A DNA stretch of 16,348 bases from Chitinophagaceae bacterium (GCA_009996555.1 JAACZX010000008.1:1-16348); one strand, 5' to 3'; shown: positions 1-8,960, numbered from the stretch's first letter. Program-made: numbers and translations. The notes: generated by a model from the sequence alone, not told the origin.

Positions 1-2343
1 GAAAATACATTGGAAGTAACTGTTGCCAAACATTCAGCTAACCAATCGGTGAATGAAGCAGAGCGCAAAGCCGACTTTTGGATTTTTGGTGGCATCTTTC
101 GTCCGGTGTGGCTGGAAGTGTTGCCTGAAACACATATTTCGAAAATTGCAATAAGCGCAAAAGCAGATGGTAGTTTCTTTGCTGCGCTTGCCACAAATAG
201 CGAAAAGATTCAAAAGGTCGATGTAAGAGTATATGATTATAAAGGCAAGATGCTTGGCACTGCAACTGGAAGTAATGTGAATCATGAAGTACCAAATGAA
301 TTTGTGTTGGCGCACACATTTTCAGCACCAGCACTATGGACCCCCGAAACGCCAAATCTATATAAAGCCGTTTTTACGATCTATAAAAACGGAAAAGAGT
401 TTCATACAGTAACAAAACAATTCGGTTTCCGCACAGTAGAAGTAAAAAAGCGTGATGGTATTTATGTAAATGGTGTGAAAGTAAAAATGAAAGGAGTGAA
501 CCGTCATGCATTTCGTCCGGAAACAGGAAGAACCACGAGCAAACAGATCAGCATTGAAGATGTGTTACTGATGAAAGAGATGAACATGAATGCAGTACGG
601 ATGAGTCATTATCCACCCGACGATCATTTCTTAGATGTATGCGATTCACTTGGTTTGTTTGTGATGAATGAGCTTGCAGGCTGGCATGGCAATTACGATG
701 AACCAACTGGCAAGAAGTTGTTGAAAGAGATGATCGATCATGATGGTAATCATCCTTCTGTTATTATCTGGGCAAACGGCAATGAAGGCGGTCACAATTT
801 GGCGCTCGATAAATACTTTACAGAGTTTGATATTCAGCAACGGCCTGTTGTGCACCCATGGAAATTGTTTGGTGGTTTCGATACACAGCATTACCGTGAA
901 TACAATTACGGTATCGGCAATTACGAGAATGGAAAAGACATTGTGATGCCGACAGAGTTTTTACATGGACAGTTTGATGGTGGTCATGGTGCAGGCATTG
1001 AAGACTACTGGGAAAAAATGTGGCACAATCCGTTAAGTGCAGGTGGCTTTCTGTGGGATTTTGCAGACAATGCCGTTGTGCGAAAAGATAAAAATGATTC
1101 ACTCGATACCGACAAGCATCGTGCAGCTGATGGTATTGTTGGTCCGCACCACGAAAAAGAAGCAAGCTTTTATACCATTAAAGAGGTATGGAGCCCTGTG
1201 TATTTTGAACGCCGGGAAATTGCAGAAGGGTTTGATGGTAAATTGAATATTGAGAATCGCTATCATTACACCAATACAAAAGAATGTTCTTTCAGCTGGA
1301 AACTTAAACGATTTGAACTAACCACTGCCAAAGAAACAGAAGGTAAAGCAACCGCACCCAATATTCAGCCGGGTGCAAAAGGATCTGTACAAATTCCGTT
1401 GCCTGCTGACTGGAAAAATTATGATGTGCTGTATGTAACGGTGAAAGACAAGTATCAAAAAGAATTATTCACCTGGAGTTTCCCCATTAGCAGTCCTGCA
1501 ACAACGGGCGCAAGAATGATCGTTAAAGAAGGCAACAATATCATCAACACATCCGAAGCAGATTCATTGCTTACTGTTTCGGTAAAAGATGTAACGGTGG
1601 TGCTGAATAAAAACAACGGCTTACTTGTTTCGGTGAAGAATGCAAAAGGTGAGTTGCCATTCAACAATGGCCCGGTGTTGCAGGAAGGTGCGAACAACTT
1701 CAAGTCATTCAAACAGTACAAAGAAGGAAATAATTTTATACTCGAATCAACCTTCAACCAAAAGGAAAGTTTCAACACACTCAAGTGGACGATCTATCCT
1801 TCGGGTTGGGTGCAGTTGCAGGTGAATTATTTTCCTGCTGCTTACTTCACCAATTTTGCAGGCATCAACTTTTCTTTTCCTGAAAAAGAAATTCAATCAG
1901 TAACTTATATGGGCGATGGTCCTTATCGTGTTTGGAAAAACCGTTTGAAGGGAAACCAGTTTGGCGTGTGGAATAAAACGTACAACAATACAGAAACAGG
2001 TGAAGCACCGTGGATCTATCCCGAGTTCAAAGGTTATCATTCCAATTTCTATGGTGGTTACTTCTTCACCAAATCAAATCGCTTTACAGTTGTAACAGAA
2101 AACGAAGGATTGTTCCTGCGCTTGTTTACTCCAGCATGGAAAACGGATCAGTGGCATAATTATGAGCCGCTGTTTCCAACCGGTGATATTTCATTCATGC
2201 AGGGCATCAGCAGCATCGGCAGTAAAACACAACGCAACGAAACAACAGGCCCCATGGGTAATAAAAATATTTTCTACGATTACGAAAAAGATCCTTCACG
2301 GGCTTTACATATCAATTTATACTTTAACTTCTCTGCACAATAA
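1..2343 (+). CDS. Glycoside hydrolase family 2 beta-glycosidase, 5' end missing
   Basis: This is the last 780 residues of a GH2 retaining beta-glycosidase (beta-galactosidase/beta-glucuronidase superfamily). The frame is open from base 1, and the first ~40 residues are already the end of the GH2 sugar-binding domain (W-I-F-G-G-I-F-R-P-V-W-L), so the true start and any signal peptide lie upstream; the TTG at 10 is not the start. An immunoglobulin-like domain spans about 45-145 and the TIM barrel about 150-400. The barrel carries G-V-N-R-H, N-A-V-R-M-S-H-Y-P-P, the acid/base Glu262 in I-I-W-A-N-G-N-E, and the likely nucleophile Glu319 in M-P-T-E-F, followed by G-G-F-L-W-D-F-A-D. Residues 400-780 form beta-rich C-terminal domains. 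The substrate cannot be read from sequence; beta-galactoside or beta-glucuronide are the usual options. The stop lies 2 nt before the rhamnosidase start, so co-transcription and action on the same glycan are likely. Confidence 0.9.
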   Translation, partial: ENTLEVTVAKHSANQSVNEAERKADFWIFGGIFRPVWLEVLPETHISKIAISAKADGSFFAALATNSEKIQKVDVRVYDYKGKMLGTATGSNVNHEVPNEFVLAHTFSAPALWTPETPNLYKAVFTIYKNGKEFHTVTKQFGFRTVEVKKRDGIYVNGVKVKMKGVNRHAFRPETGRTTSKQISIEDVLLMKEMNMNAVRMSHYPPDDHFLDVCDSLGLFVMNELAGWHGNYDEPTGKKLLKEMIDHDGNHPSVIIWANGNEGGHNLALDKYFTEFDIQQRPVVHPWKLFGGFDTQHYREYNYGIGNYENGKDIVMPTEFLHGQFDGGHGAGIEDYWEKMWHNPLSAGGFLWDFADNAVVRKDKNDSLDTDKHRAADGIVGPHHEKEASFYTIKEVWSPVYFERREIAEGFDGKLNIENRYHYTNTKECSFSWKLKRFELTTAKETEGKATAPNIQPGAKGSVQIPLPADWKNYDVLYVTVKDKYQKELFTWSFPISSPATTGARMIVKEGNNIINTSEADSLLTVSVKDVTVVLNKNNGLLVSVKNAKGELPFNNGPVLQEGANNFKSFKQYKEGNNFILESTFNQKESFNTLKWTIYPSGWVQLQVNYFPAAYFTNFAGINFSFPEKEIQSVTYMGDGPYRVWKNRLKGNQFGVWNKTYNNTETGEAPWIYPEFKGYHSNFYGGYFFTKSNRFTVVTENEGLFLRLFTPAWKTDQWHNYEPLFPTGDISFMQGISSIGSKTQRNETTGPMGNKNIFYDYEKDPSRALHINLYFNFSAQ

Positions 2344-2345
2344 CG

Positions 2346-5300
2346 ATGAAACGCATATTAGCCATACTTGTTTTTCTTGTTTCAATACAGCAATTAACTG
2401 CACAGGTAACAGTCACCAACCTGCGTTGCGAAATGCTGGTGAATCCATTAGGCATTGACGTAAAACAACCACGCCTCAGCTGGCAGTTGCAAAGTAATCT
2501 ACGCAATGTGGTGCAGACAAGCTATCAGATACTGGTGAGCAGTACTGCGCAAAATCTGCAGCAGAACAAAGGCGATGTATGGAATAGTGGTACGATCAGC
2601 AGCAATCAATCATTGCATATACAATACAATGGCGCTGATCTGAAGCCGGGCAAAACCTATTACTGGAAAGTGTTGGTGCAAACGAATAAAGGAAAAGCAG
2701 CAGCAACACAAACTGCATTCTTCTCAACCGGACTTACAACGGAATTGTGGAAAGCCAAATGGATCGGTTACGACAAAGCATCAGCATGGGATAGTGTTAC
2801 ACAATGGAGTCGCTTAAGTGCGAGATACCTGCGCAAAGAATTTCAGAGTGCAGCAACAGTGAAACGTGCAACAGTTTATCTCTCTGGCTTAGGCATGTAT
2901 GAACTATATATCAATGGAAAAAAGATCGGCGACCAGGTGCTTGCACCCAACCCGACCGATTACCGCAAGACTTATTTCTACAACACGCATGATGTAACCA
3001 GGCAGATCAAATCTGGTAATAACGCTATTGCAACTGTATTAGGCAACGGACGTTTCTTTACCATGCGCCAGAATTATAAAACGCATAAGCATAACACATT
3101 TGGTTTTCCAAAATTGTTATTACAGTTAGAGATTGAATATACAAACGGAACTAAGAAAACCATTGTGAGTGATGAAAGCTGGAAGCTGAATGTTGATGGC
3201 CCGATCCGCACCAACAATGAATATGATGGTGAAGAATATGATGCACGCAAAGAATTTGCAGGTTGGGCGAATGCAGGCTTCAACGACAGCAAATGGATGC
3301 AGCCTGAATTGGTGGAAGCGCCAACAGGAAAGATGGTGGCGCAAATGAGTGAGCCGATGAAAGTGATGCAGGCCATCAAACCAATCTCTATCAAGAAAAC
3401 TTCCAGCGGAAAGTATATCCTTGATATGGGGCAGAATTTTGCAGGATGGATCAAGCTGCAAAATATCAACGGCAAAAAAGGAGAGAAGATCACACTTCGT
3501 TTTGCTGAGAGTTTACAATCGAATGGAGAAATCTTTGTAGCAAACCTTCGTGATGCAAAAGTGACGAACATTTATACGTTTGGCAATTCCCCTTTAGGGG
3601 ACGGGGGGTGGCAACCTTCTTTTGTTTACAACGGTTTCCGTTATGTGGAAGTGTCAACATTCCCAGGCACACCAACAATAAATCAATTTGAAGGTAAACT
3701 GGTATATGATGCATTGGAAACAACAGGTTCGTTTCAAACATCGAATGATGTGTTGAACCGTATTTATAAAAATGCATGGTGGGGCATTGCATCGAATTAC
3801 AAAGGCATGCCGGTTGATTGCCCGCAGCGTAACGAACGTCAACCATGGTTGGGCGATCGTACGGTTGGTTCTCAGGGCGAAAGTTATGTGTTCAACAATG
3901 CAACGCTGTATGCAAAGTGGATGCAGGATATTGAAGACAGTCAAACGGAAGAAGGAAGTATTCCTGATGTAGCGCCTGCCTTCTGGAATTATTACAGCGA
4001 TGATGTTACCTGGCCTGCTGCTTTTTTCTTTGTAACGAATAATCTTTACAATCAGTTTGGTGACATCACACCTATTCAGAAACATTATCCATCCATGAAG
4101 AAATGGATGATGTACATGAAGAGCAAGTACATGAAAAATTATATTGTCACTCGTGATAAATATGGTGATTGGTGTGTGCCGCCTGAAAGTTTAAATCTCA
4201 TTCATGCAAAAGACAGTAACCGTTTAACAGATGGCAAACTCATTGCAACTGCTTACTATTACAAGTTGCTGTCGTACATGCAACGCTTTGCAAATCTCAC
4301 CAACAATAAATCGGATGCAAACTATTATGGTTTATTGAGTGACAGTATCCGCACTGCATTTCAACAGGAGTTTTACAATCCAAAGTTGAAACAATACAGC
4401 AACAATACAGTTACAGCAAACTTATTGCCTTTGTATTTTGGCATTTGTCCTGATTCTTTACGCACAGCCGTGTTTGAAAAGATCCGCATCAAAGTACATG
4501 TTGAAAACCATGGACACATCAGCACTGGTTTAATTGGTTCGCAATGGATCATGCGTGGATTAACGGAGTATGGTTATCCTGATCTTGCATACATCATGGC
4601 CTCCAACAAAACGTATCCCAGCTGGGGTTATATGGCAGAGAATGGTGCAACAACTATTTGGGAATTGTGGAATGGCAATACGGCTGATCCTGGTATGAAC
4701 AGCCAGAACCATGTTATGTTATTGGGTGATCTGTTGACCTGGTACTATGAAAATCTTGCAGGTATCAGAACAAATAAAACAGATGTTGCTTTTAAGAAGA
4801 TCATTATGAAACCGGTGTTGCCTGCAGGTTTGGATTTTGTAAAAGCATCGTACAACAGTTTTCATGGTTTGATCAAAAGTGAATGGAATAATTCAACAGA
4901 TAAATTTGAATGGAAGATCAGTATACCTGCCAATACATCGGCAACAGTTTATATTCCGGCAAACAGTGTGCAAGAAATTACTGAAAGCGGTTTATCAATT
5001 GCAAACAGCAAAGACATTAAGTTCCTGAAGGAAGACGATGGAGCAGTGGTGCTGGAAATTGCATCAGGTAATTACACATTCATCCGCAACAAGAAATTCC
5101 GGAAAGGAATTGTAAAGGATGAATTTATTTTCGACCGGGCAAGCTTTCCTGAAAGTCACGCAGCAACCATTGCTGAAACACCTGAAGGATTAATTGCTGC
5201 ATGGTTCGGCGGCACCAAAGAAGGCAACAAAGATGTGTGCATATGGACAAGTCATTATAAAAATGGCAAATGGACTGAGCCTGCAAAAGTTGCGGATGGT

Positions 5301-6143
5301 GTAATGAATGATACATTGCGTTACCCAACATACAATCCGGTTTTGTTCTATGCACCGAATGGCGAGTTGTTGTTGTTTTACAAAATAGGACCGAACGTTG
5401 CAGGCTGGACGGGTTGGATGAAACGCAGCAAAGACAATGGACATACATGGAGCGAACGGGAAGCATTGCCTGAAGGATTTTTAGGCCCGATCAAAAATAA
5501 ACCCGAGCTCATCAACGGTGTGTTGCTGTGTCCGAGCAGTACCGAAAAAACAGGTTGGAAAGCACATATCGAATTCACAACAGATTTCGGTAAAACATGG
5601 ACGAAGACAGATGCGATCAACGATCCGAAAATTTTACAAGCCATTCAACCAAGTATCTTAAAATATGCAGATGGCCGTTTGCAGATTCTTTGTCGCAGCC
5701 GTAACACTACACTCAATGAAAGCTGGAGTAGTGATGGCGGTAAAACATGGAGTGAAATGAAAGCATCGCCATTGCCGAATAATAATTCAGGAACAGATGC
5801 CGTAACATTGAAAGATGGAAGACAGTTATTGGTGTACAATCATAATCTGCCAAACGCATCATGGGTAAATGGCAAAGGTCCACGTACACCATTGAATGTT
5901 GCTATCAGTAAAGATGGAAAAATTTGGAGTGCTGCATTGGTGCTGGAAGATTCACCCATCAGTCAATATTCTTATCCATCAGTGATACAAACAAAAGATG
6001 GATTGGTGCATATTGTTTACACATGGCGACGAGAAAAGATCAAGCATGTAGTAGTTGATCCGAGTAAACTGGAGTTAAAAGAAATTGTGAACAAGCAATG
6101 GCCGGGAGCGAAAGAAGGAAGTGGGAAGACAACGGATGATTAG
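2346..6143 (+). CDS. Secreted GH78 alpha-L-rhamnosidase fused to a sialidase-like Asp-box beta-propeller
   Basis: A 1265-residue exported enzyme. Residues 1-20 are a signal peptide ending L-T-A-Q. A fibronectin-like domain (~25-130), Bac_rhamnosid_N (~155-320, with L-Y-I-N-G) and a concanavalin-like domain (~340-450, I-L-D-M-G-Q-N-F-A-G-W) lead into the GH78 (alpha/alpha)6 barrel. Catalytic signatures are intact: D491-C-P-Q-R-N-E497-R, G-D504, and Glu773 in T-T-I-W-E-L-W-N-G. GH78 enzymes invert and release terminal alpha-L-rhamnose. GH78 normally ends near residue 920. Here a BNR/sialidase-like domain follows at ~925-1265 with three Asp-boxes (1028-1035, 1078-1085, 1128-1135) and a degenerate fourth (1188-1194). 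The propeller lacks the R-I-P motif usual in GH33 sialidases, so it may act on another ulosonic or uronic acid, or only bind glycan. Residues 414-421 come from a palindromic repeat. The gene starts 2 nt after the GH2 stop. Confidence 0.93.
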   Translation: MKRILAILVFLVSIQQLTAQVTVTNLRCEMLVNPLGIDVKQPRLSWQLQSNLRNVVQTSYQILVSSTAQNLQQNKGDVWNSGTISSNQSLHIQYNGADLKPGKTYYWKVLVQTNKGKAAATQTAFFSTGLTTELWKAKWIGYDKASAWDSVTQWSRLSARYLRKEFQSAATVKRATVYLSGLGMYELYINGKKIGDQVLAPNPTDYRKTYFYNTHDVTRQIKSGNNAIATVLGNGRFFTMRQNYKTHKHNTFGFPKLLLQLEIEYTNGTKKTIVSDESWKLNVDGPIRTNNEYDGEEYDARKEFAGWANAGFNDSKWMQPELVEAPTGKMVAQMSEPMKVMQAIKPISIKKTSSGKYILDMGQNFAGWIKLQNINGKKGEKITLRFAESLQSNGEIFVANLRDAKVTNIYTFGNSPLGDGGWQPSFVYNGFRYVEVSTFPGTPTINQFEGKLVYDALETTGSFQTSNDVLNRIYKNAWWGIASNYKGMPVDCPQRNERQPWLGDRTVGSQGESYVFNNATLYAKWMQDIEDSQTEEGSIPDVAPAFWNYYSDDVTWPAAFFFVTNNLYNQFGDITPIQKHYPSMKKWMMYMKSKYMKNYIVTRDKYGDWCVPPESLNLIHAKDSNRLTDGKLIATAYYYKLLSYMQRFANLTNNKSDANYYGLLSDSIRTAFQQEFYNPKLKQYSNNTVTANLLPLYFGICPDSLRTAVFEKIRIKVHVENHGHISTGLIGSQWIMRGLTEYGYPDLAYIMASNKTYPSWGYMAENGATTIWELWNGNTADPGMNSQNHVMLLGDLLTWYYENLAGIRTNKTDVAFKKIIMKPVLPAGLDFVKASYNSFHGLIKSEWNNSTDKFEWKISIPANTSATVYIPANSVQEITESGLSIANSKDIKFLKEDDGAVVLEIASGNYTFIRNKKFRKGIVKDEFIFDRASFPESHAATIAETPEGLIAAWFGGTKEGNKDVCIWTSHYKNGKWTEPAKVADGVMNDTLRYPTYNPVLFYAPNGELLLFYKIGPNVAGWTGWMKRSKDNGHTWSEREALPEGFLGPIKNKPELINGVLLCPSSTEKTGWKAHIEFTTDFGKTWTKTDAINDPKILQAIQPSILKYADGRLQILCRSRNTTLNESWSSDGGKTWSEMKASPLPNNNSGTDAVTLKDGRQLLVYNHNLPNASWVNGKGPRTPLNVAISKDGKIWSAALVLEDSPISQYSYPSVIQTKDGLVHIVYTWRREKIKHVVVDPSKLELKEIVNKQWPGAKEGSGKTTDD
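3585..3608 (+). repeat. Translated palindromic repeat, copy A (inside the GH78 gene)
   Basis: A GC-rich palindrome with arms TCCCCT (3588-3593) and AGGGGA (3596-3601) and a 2-nt loop, followed by a G-run. It is read in frame as N-S-P-L-G-D-G-G (residues 414-421), just before the conserved W-x-P-x-F-x-Y-x-G-F-R-Y-V-E-V stretch of the rhamnosidase. It matches 19 of 24 positions of copy D at 10158-10181 and is translated in the same frame. It looks like an insertion tolerated in a surface loop. Confidence 0.7.
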
Positions 6144-6148
6144 AGCGG

Positions 6149-6180
6149 CCCCCTCTAACTCCCCCGAAGGGGGAGGATTG
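6149..6180. repeat. Intergenic palindromic repeat, copy B
   Basis: Lies just after the rhamnosidase stop. The core is a perfect palindrome, CTCCCCC-GAA-GGGGGAG (6159-6175), preceded by CCCCCTCTAA. It shares the A-A-C-T-C-C-C-C core with the in-frame copies, so it appears to belong to the same mobile palindrome family. It could form a hairpin in the transcript, but no U-tract follows, so a strong intrinsic terminator is not supported. Confidence 0.65.
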
Positions 6181-6298
6181 CTTTGCACAGCCCTCGCTTT
6201 TTAACGATATTGTGTAATAGGTGAAATTCTGAAAATGTTGAATAGAAAAGTTTTGCTGATGTGGAAGAACAAAATGTTTAATAAATTATAAACAGTAC

Positions 6299-6338
6299 CG
6301 CTCCCTCTCTACAGGAGAGGGAGAAGGAGGGAGAGGCC
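6299..6338. repeat. Intergenic palindromic repeat, copy C, overlapping the SSS ribosome-binding region
   Basis: A 9-bp inverted repeat, CTCCCTCTC (6301-6309) and GAGAGGGAG (6315-6323), with a 5-nt loop, followed by the purine-rich stretch AAGGAGGGAGAGG (6324-6336). That stretch ends 6 nt before the symporter ATG at 6343 and contains GGAGG, a good Shine-Dalgarno match in a window where most genes have none. The repeat has probably become the translation-initiation region, and the hairpin just before it could modulate access. Between copies B and C (6181-6298) lies AT-rich sequence with no clear promoter. Confidence 0.6.
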
Positions 6339-6342
6339 GACG

Positions 6343-7899
6343 ATGCACAATTTGCCATTTATTGATCTTGCAGTGATTGCTGTGTATATGCTCGCCATGG
6401 TGGGGATTGGTTTTTATTTTTCACGCAAGAATAAAAACAGCGATCAGTTTACCAAAGCCTCCGGACGAATTCCCGGCTGGGCCATTGGTCTTTCTATCTA
6501 CGCCACTTTTTTAAGCAGCAATACATTTTTAGGTGTGCCCGGAAAAGCATTCGGCAGTAACTGGAATGCATTTGTGTTTAGTATTTCCATGCCCATTGCA
6601 GCGTGGATCGCTTCAAAATATTTTGTTCCCTTCTATCGCAACACAGGCGAAATATCAGCGTACACTCATTTGGAAAAACGTTTCGGTCCATGGGCAAGAA
6701 CTTATGCAGTGATTTGTTTTCTGTTGACGCAGTTTGCACGCATGGGTTCCATCTTTTTTGGAATTGCATTAAGCCTGCAGGCACTCACAGGTTTCAGCAT
6801 GCAATCCATTATGATTGTGATGGGCATTTGCATTATTGTTTATACCGTATTGGGAGGAATGGAAGCAGTGATATGGACAGAAGTGGCGCAAGGCATCATT
6901 AAAACATTAGGCGCATTGCTTATTTTGTTTTTAGTGGTGAAGGAAATTCCCGGCGGCTTTGCTACCATCATTGATGTTGCAAAAGCTGATCATAAAACAA
7001 GTCTCGGCAGTTTTGCGCCCAACTTTACCGAATCAACTTTTTGGGTGGTGCTGTTCTATGGCTTCTTCATCAACCTGAATAATTTCGGGATGGATCAGAA
7101 TTATATTCAACGTTATCATACTGCACAAACATCGAAGCAGGCGAGTAAATCAATTTGGTTATGTGTGTGGATGTATGTGCCGGCATCATTATTATTTTTC
7201 ATCATCGGCGCAGCATTGTATGCATTCTATCAAACACAACCGGGATTGATCGATCCTGTGAAATTACAGGTAGCAGCCGAACGGTTAGGCGTAGCCGCAA
7301 CATCAGCCGAAGCAAGACAATTAGCAGCAACACTTGCCCCCGCAGACTATGGCGACAAAGTATTACCGTTTTTTATGGTGAATAATATTCCAACAGGTTT
7401 GGTTGGATTGATCGTCTCCGCATTATTGTCTGCTGCCATGAGCACCATCAGCAGCAATATGAATGCATCGGCCACTGTGTTCACAGTTGACATCTATCAG
7501 AAATATTTCAAACCCGATATAACAGATAAACGGAAATTGTATTTGTTGCATGTATCAACTATTGCATTTGGTGTAATTGGTTTGTGTACAGGATTAGCCA
7601 TGATCGGATCAAAAAGCTTACTTGATATCTGGTGGGAGTTGAGCGGTATTTTTGCAGGTGGCATGCTGGGATTATTTTTACTGGGGCTCATCAGCCGGCA
7701 AACAAAAAATGCAGCAGCTATCACCGCCGTCATCATTGGTATTATTGTGATTTTGTGGATGACATTTTCCGGAAAGCTCGATGCAAACTATGCGTTCCTT
7801 AAAAATCCGCTCCATAAAAACATGATCATTGTGGTGGGTACGCTCAGCATTTTTCTGACTGGTTTGCTCATTACTAAACTCCGGCCTTCGAAACAGTAA
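6343..7899 (+). CDS. Sodium:solute symporter (SSS family), first copy
   Basis: A 518-residue inner-membrane permease of the SSS family, which couples Na+ entry to uptake of sugars, sialic acid, carboxylates or similar small solutes. The length is normal and hydrophobic segments run throughout (about 13). Recognisable parts are the first helix (residues ~6-26), the S-x-x-P-G-W-A-I-G-L-S loop and helix 2 (A-T-F-L-S-S-N-T-F-L-G), G-G-M-E-A-V-I-W-T-E in the middle, and S-T-I-S-S-N-M-N-A-S-A-T-V-F-T-V-D-I-Y near 365-385. That last segment resembles the Na+-site helix of vSGLT-type transporters. The 199-nt gap before it, with two palindromic repeats, is the largest in the window and is a possible internal transcription boundary. 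Placed between the glycosidases and the lyases, it probably imports the product of the former for the latter; the actual substrate is not deducible. Confidence 0.92.
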   Translation: MHNLPFIDLAVIAVYMLAMVGIGFYFSRKNKNSDQFTKASGRIPGWAIGLSIYATFLSSNTFLGVPGKAFGSNWNAFVFSISMPIAAWIASKYFVPFYRNTGEISAYTHLEKRFGPWARTYAVICFLLTQFARMGSIFFGIALSLQALTGFSMQSIMIVMGICIIVYTVLGGMEAVIWTEVAQGIIKTLGALLILFLVVKEIPGGFATIIDVAKADHKTSLGSFAPNFTESTFWVVLFYGFFINLNNFGMDQNYIQRYHTAQTSKQASKSIWLCVWMYVPASLLFFIIGAALYAFYQTQPGLIDPVKLQVAAERLGVAATSAEARQLAATLAPADYGDKVLPFFMVNNIPTGLVGLIVSALLSAAMSTISSNMNASATVFTVDIYQKYFKPDITDKRKLYLLHVSTIAFGVIGLCTGLAMIGSKSLLDIWWELSGIFAGGMLGLFLLGLISRQTKNAAAITAVIIGIIVILWMTFSGKLDANYAFLKNPLHKNMIIVVGTLSIFLTGLLITKLRPSKQ

Positions 7900-7982
7900 A
7901 ATTGTACAGCAGAATAGTTAAATGCAACATTTTATAAAGAGTTGAATGATTGCACATTTATGCACTTAAAAAAATGGTTGTT

Positions 7983-8960
7983 ATGCCTGATAAAAAGTTT
8001 GTTCCGGTAATGATCACTCCGTACAATCTCAAAGCGGAGGTTGATCTTGATGTAGTGAGTATCCTCGTTGAATTTTACCTAGCTGCAGGAGTGAAAGGTT
8101 TTTTTGCCAACTGCCTCAGCAGCGAAATGTTCAGCATCACCGAAAATGAACGTCTCGATCTTACAGCACATATTGTAAAGCAGGTGCGTGGTCGTGTGCC
8201 TGTGGTGGCAACAGGTTCTTTTGGCCTGACCATTGCAGACAAAGCATTGTTTACACGCAAAATTTACGATACAGGAATTGATGCAGCCATTATGATCACC
8301 GGTCATTTTGCGAAAGAAGAAGACAGTGATGAAACATTGCTGCGCAATTTTGAGCAGTTGTTTTTAGCAACAGGAGAAATTCCATTGGGCATGTACGAAT
8401 GTCCGGCTCCTTACAAACGCATTATTACTCCCAATGTATTCCGCCAGTTGCTTTCAGCAAACAGGTTGGTGTATCATAAAGACACATCCATTACGCATGA
8501 AAATGTAAAAGCAAAACTGGATATACTGAAAGAAGCGAAGAATAGCCTTGAGTTTTATGATGCACATACGCCGAATGCAATGTTCAGTTTGCAGCAAGGT
8601 GCAAAAGGTATGTCGTCGATCTCCGGTAATTTTTATCCTGAAGTGATGGTGTGGATGGTGAACAATGCGACTAACCCTGAGAAGCAGGAAGAAGTGAAAT
8701 GGTTACAGGAAGAGTTGACAAAAGTTGATCCGTTGATCCATATTGCATACCCCATGTGTTCAAAATATTTTTTACAGAAGAGGGGATTGCCTGTTCGTAC
8801 GATCAGTCGTGCCGTAGCAACTAAGTTGACACCTGATCAACGCAATACACTTGATGAAATTCATAACCGTTTTGAACATTGGTGCGAACGATTAGGCATT
8901 CAGAAAGTAGATGTGCAAGCCATCGCCGGTTCCGGCTTTAATGAAGAAACTGTGTTTTAA
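7983..8960 (+). CDS. Divergent DapA/NAL-family Schiff-base lyase (first copy)
   Basis: A 325-residue cytoplasmic TIM-barrel protein of the dihydrodipicolinate synthase/N-acetylneuraminate lyase family. The Schiff-base lysine is K166 (V-Y-H-K-D-T) and the catalytic tyrosine Y138 (M-Y-E-C-P), 28 residues apart as in the family. The G-T-T-G-E loop is replaced by C44-L-S-S-E48, and the substrate-carboxylate arginine that follows Y-N-x-P in true DapA is absent (Y-E-C-P-A-P-Y-K). It is therefore not the lysine-biosynthesis enzyme; cleavage of a 2-keto-3-deoxy sugar acid to pyruvate plus an aldehyde is the likeliest role (inference). The start is set at the ATG giving M-P-D-K-K-F-V-P-V-M-I-T-P; an ATG at 7974 is an alternative. 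No Shine-Dalgarno is visible. Ten nt separate it from the alcohol dehydrogenase. Confidence 0.85.
   Translation: MPDKKFVPVMITPYNLKAEVDLDVVSILVEFYLAAGVKGFFANCLSSEMFSITENERLDLTAHIVKQVRGRVPVVATGSFGLTIADKALFTRKIYDTGIDAAIMITGHFAKEEDSDETLLRNFEQLFLATGEIPLGMYECPAPYKRIITPNVFRQLLSANRLVYHKDTSITHENVKAKLDILKEAKNSLEFYDAHTPNAMFSLQQGAKGMSSISGNFYPEVMVWMVNNATNPEKQEEVKWLQEELTKVDPLIHIAYPMCSKYFLQKRGLPVRTISRAVATKLTPDQRNTLDEIHNRFEHWCERLGIQKVDVQAIAGSGFNEETVF

Noticed and set aside
3074..4085. Several overlapping minus-strand ORFs of 110-165 codons under the rhamnosidase
   Set aside because: They overlap one another and a well-supported GH78 gene and have low-complexity, Cys/His-rich translations with no family resemblance; shadow frames.
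6159..6175. Hairpin after the rhamnosidase as an intrinsic terminator
   Set aside because: The stem is good, but the following bases (ATTGCTTTGC) are not a U-tract, and the sequence is better explained as a copy of the palindromic repeat.
6181..6298. Bacteroidetes -7 promoter (TAnnTTTG) upstream of the first symporter
   Set aside because: Only a one-mismatch AAGTTTTG was found, without a convincing -33 element.
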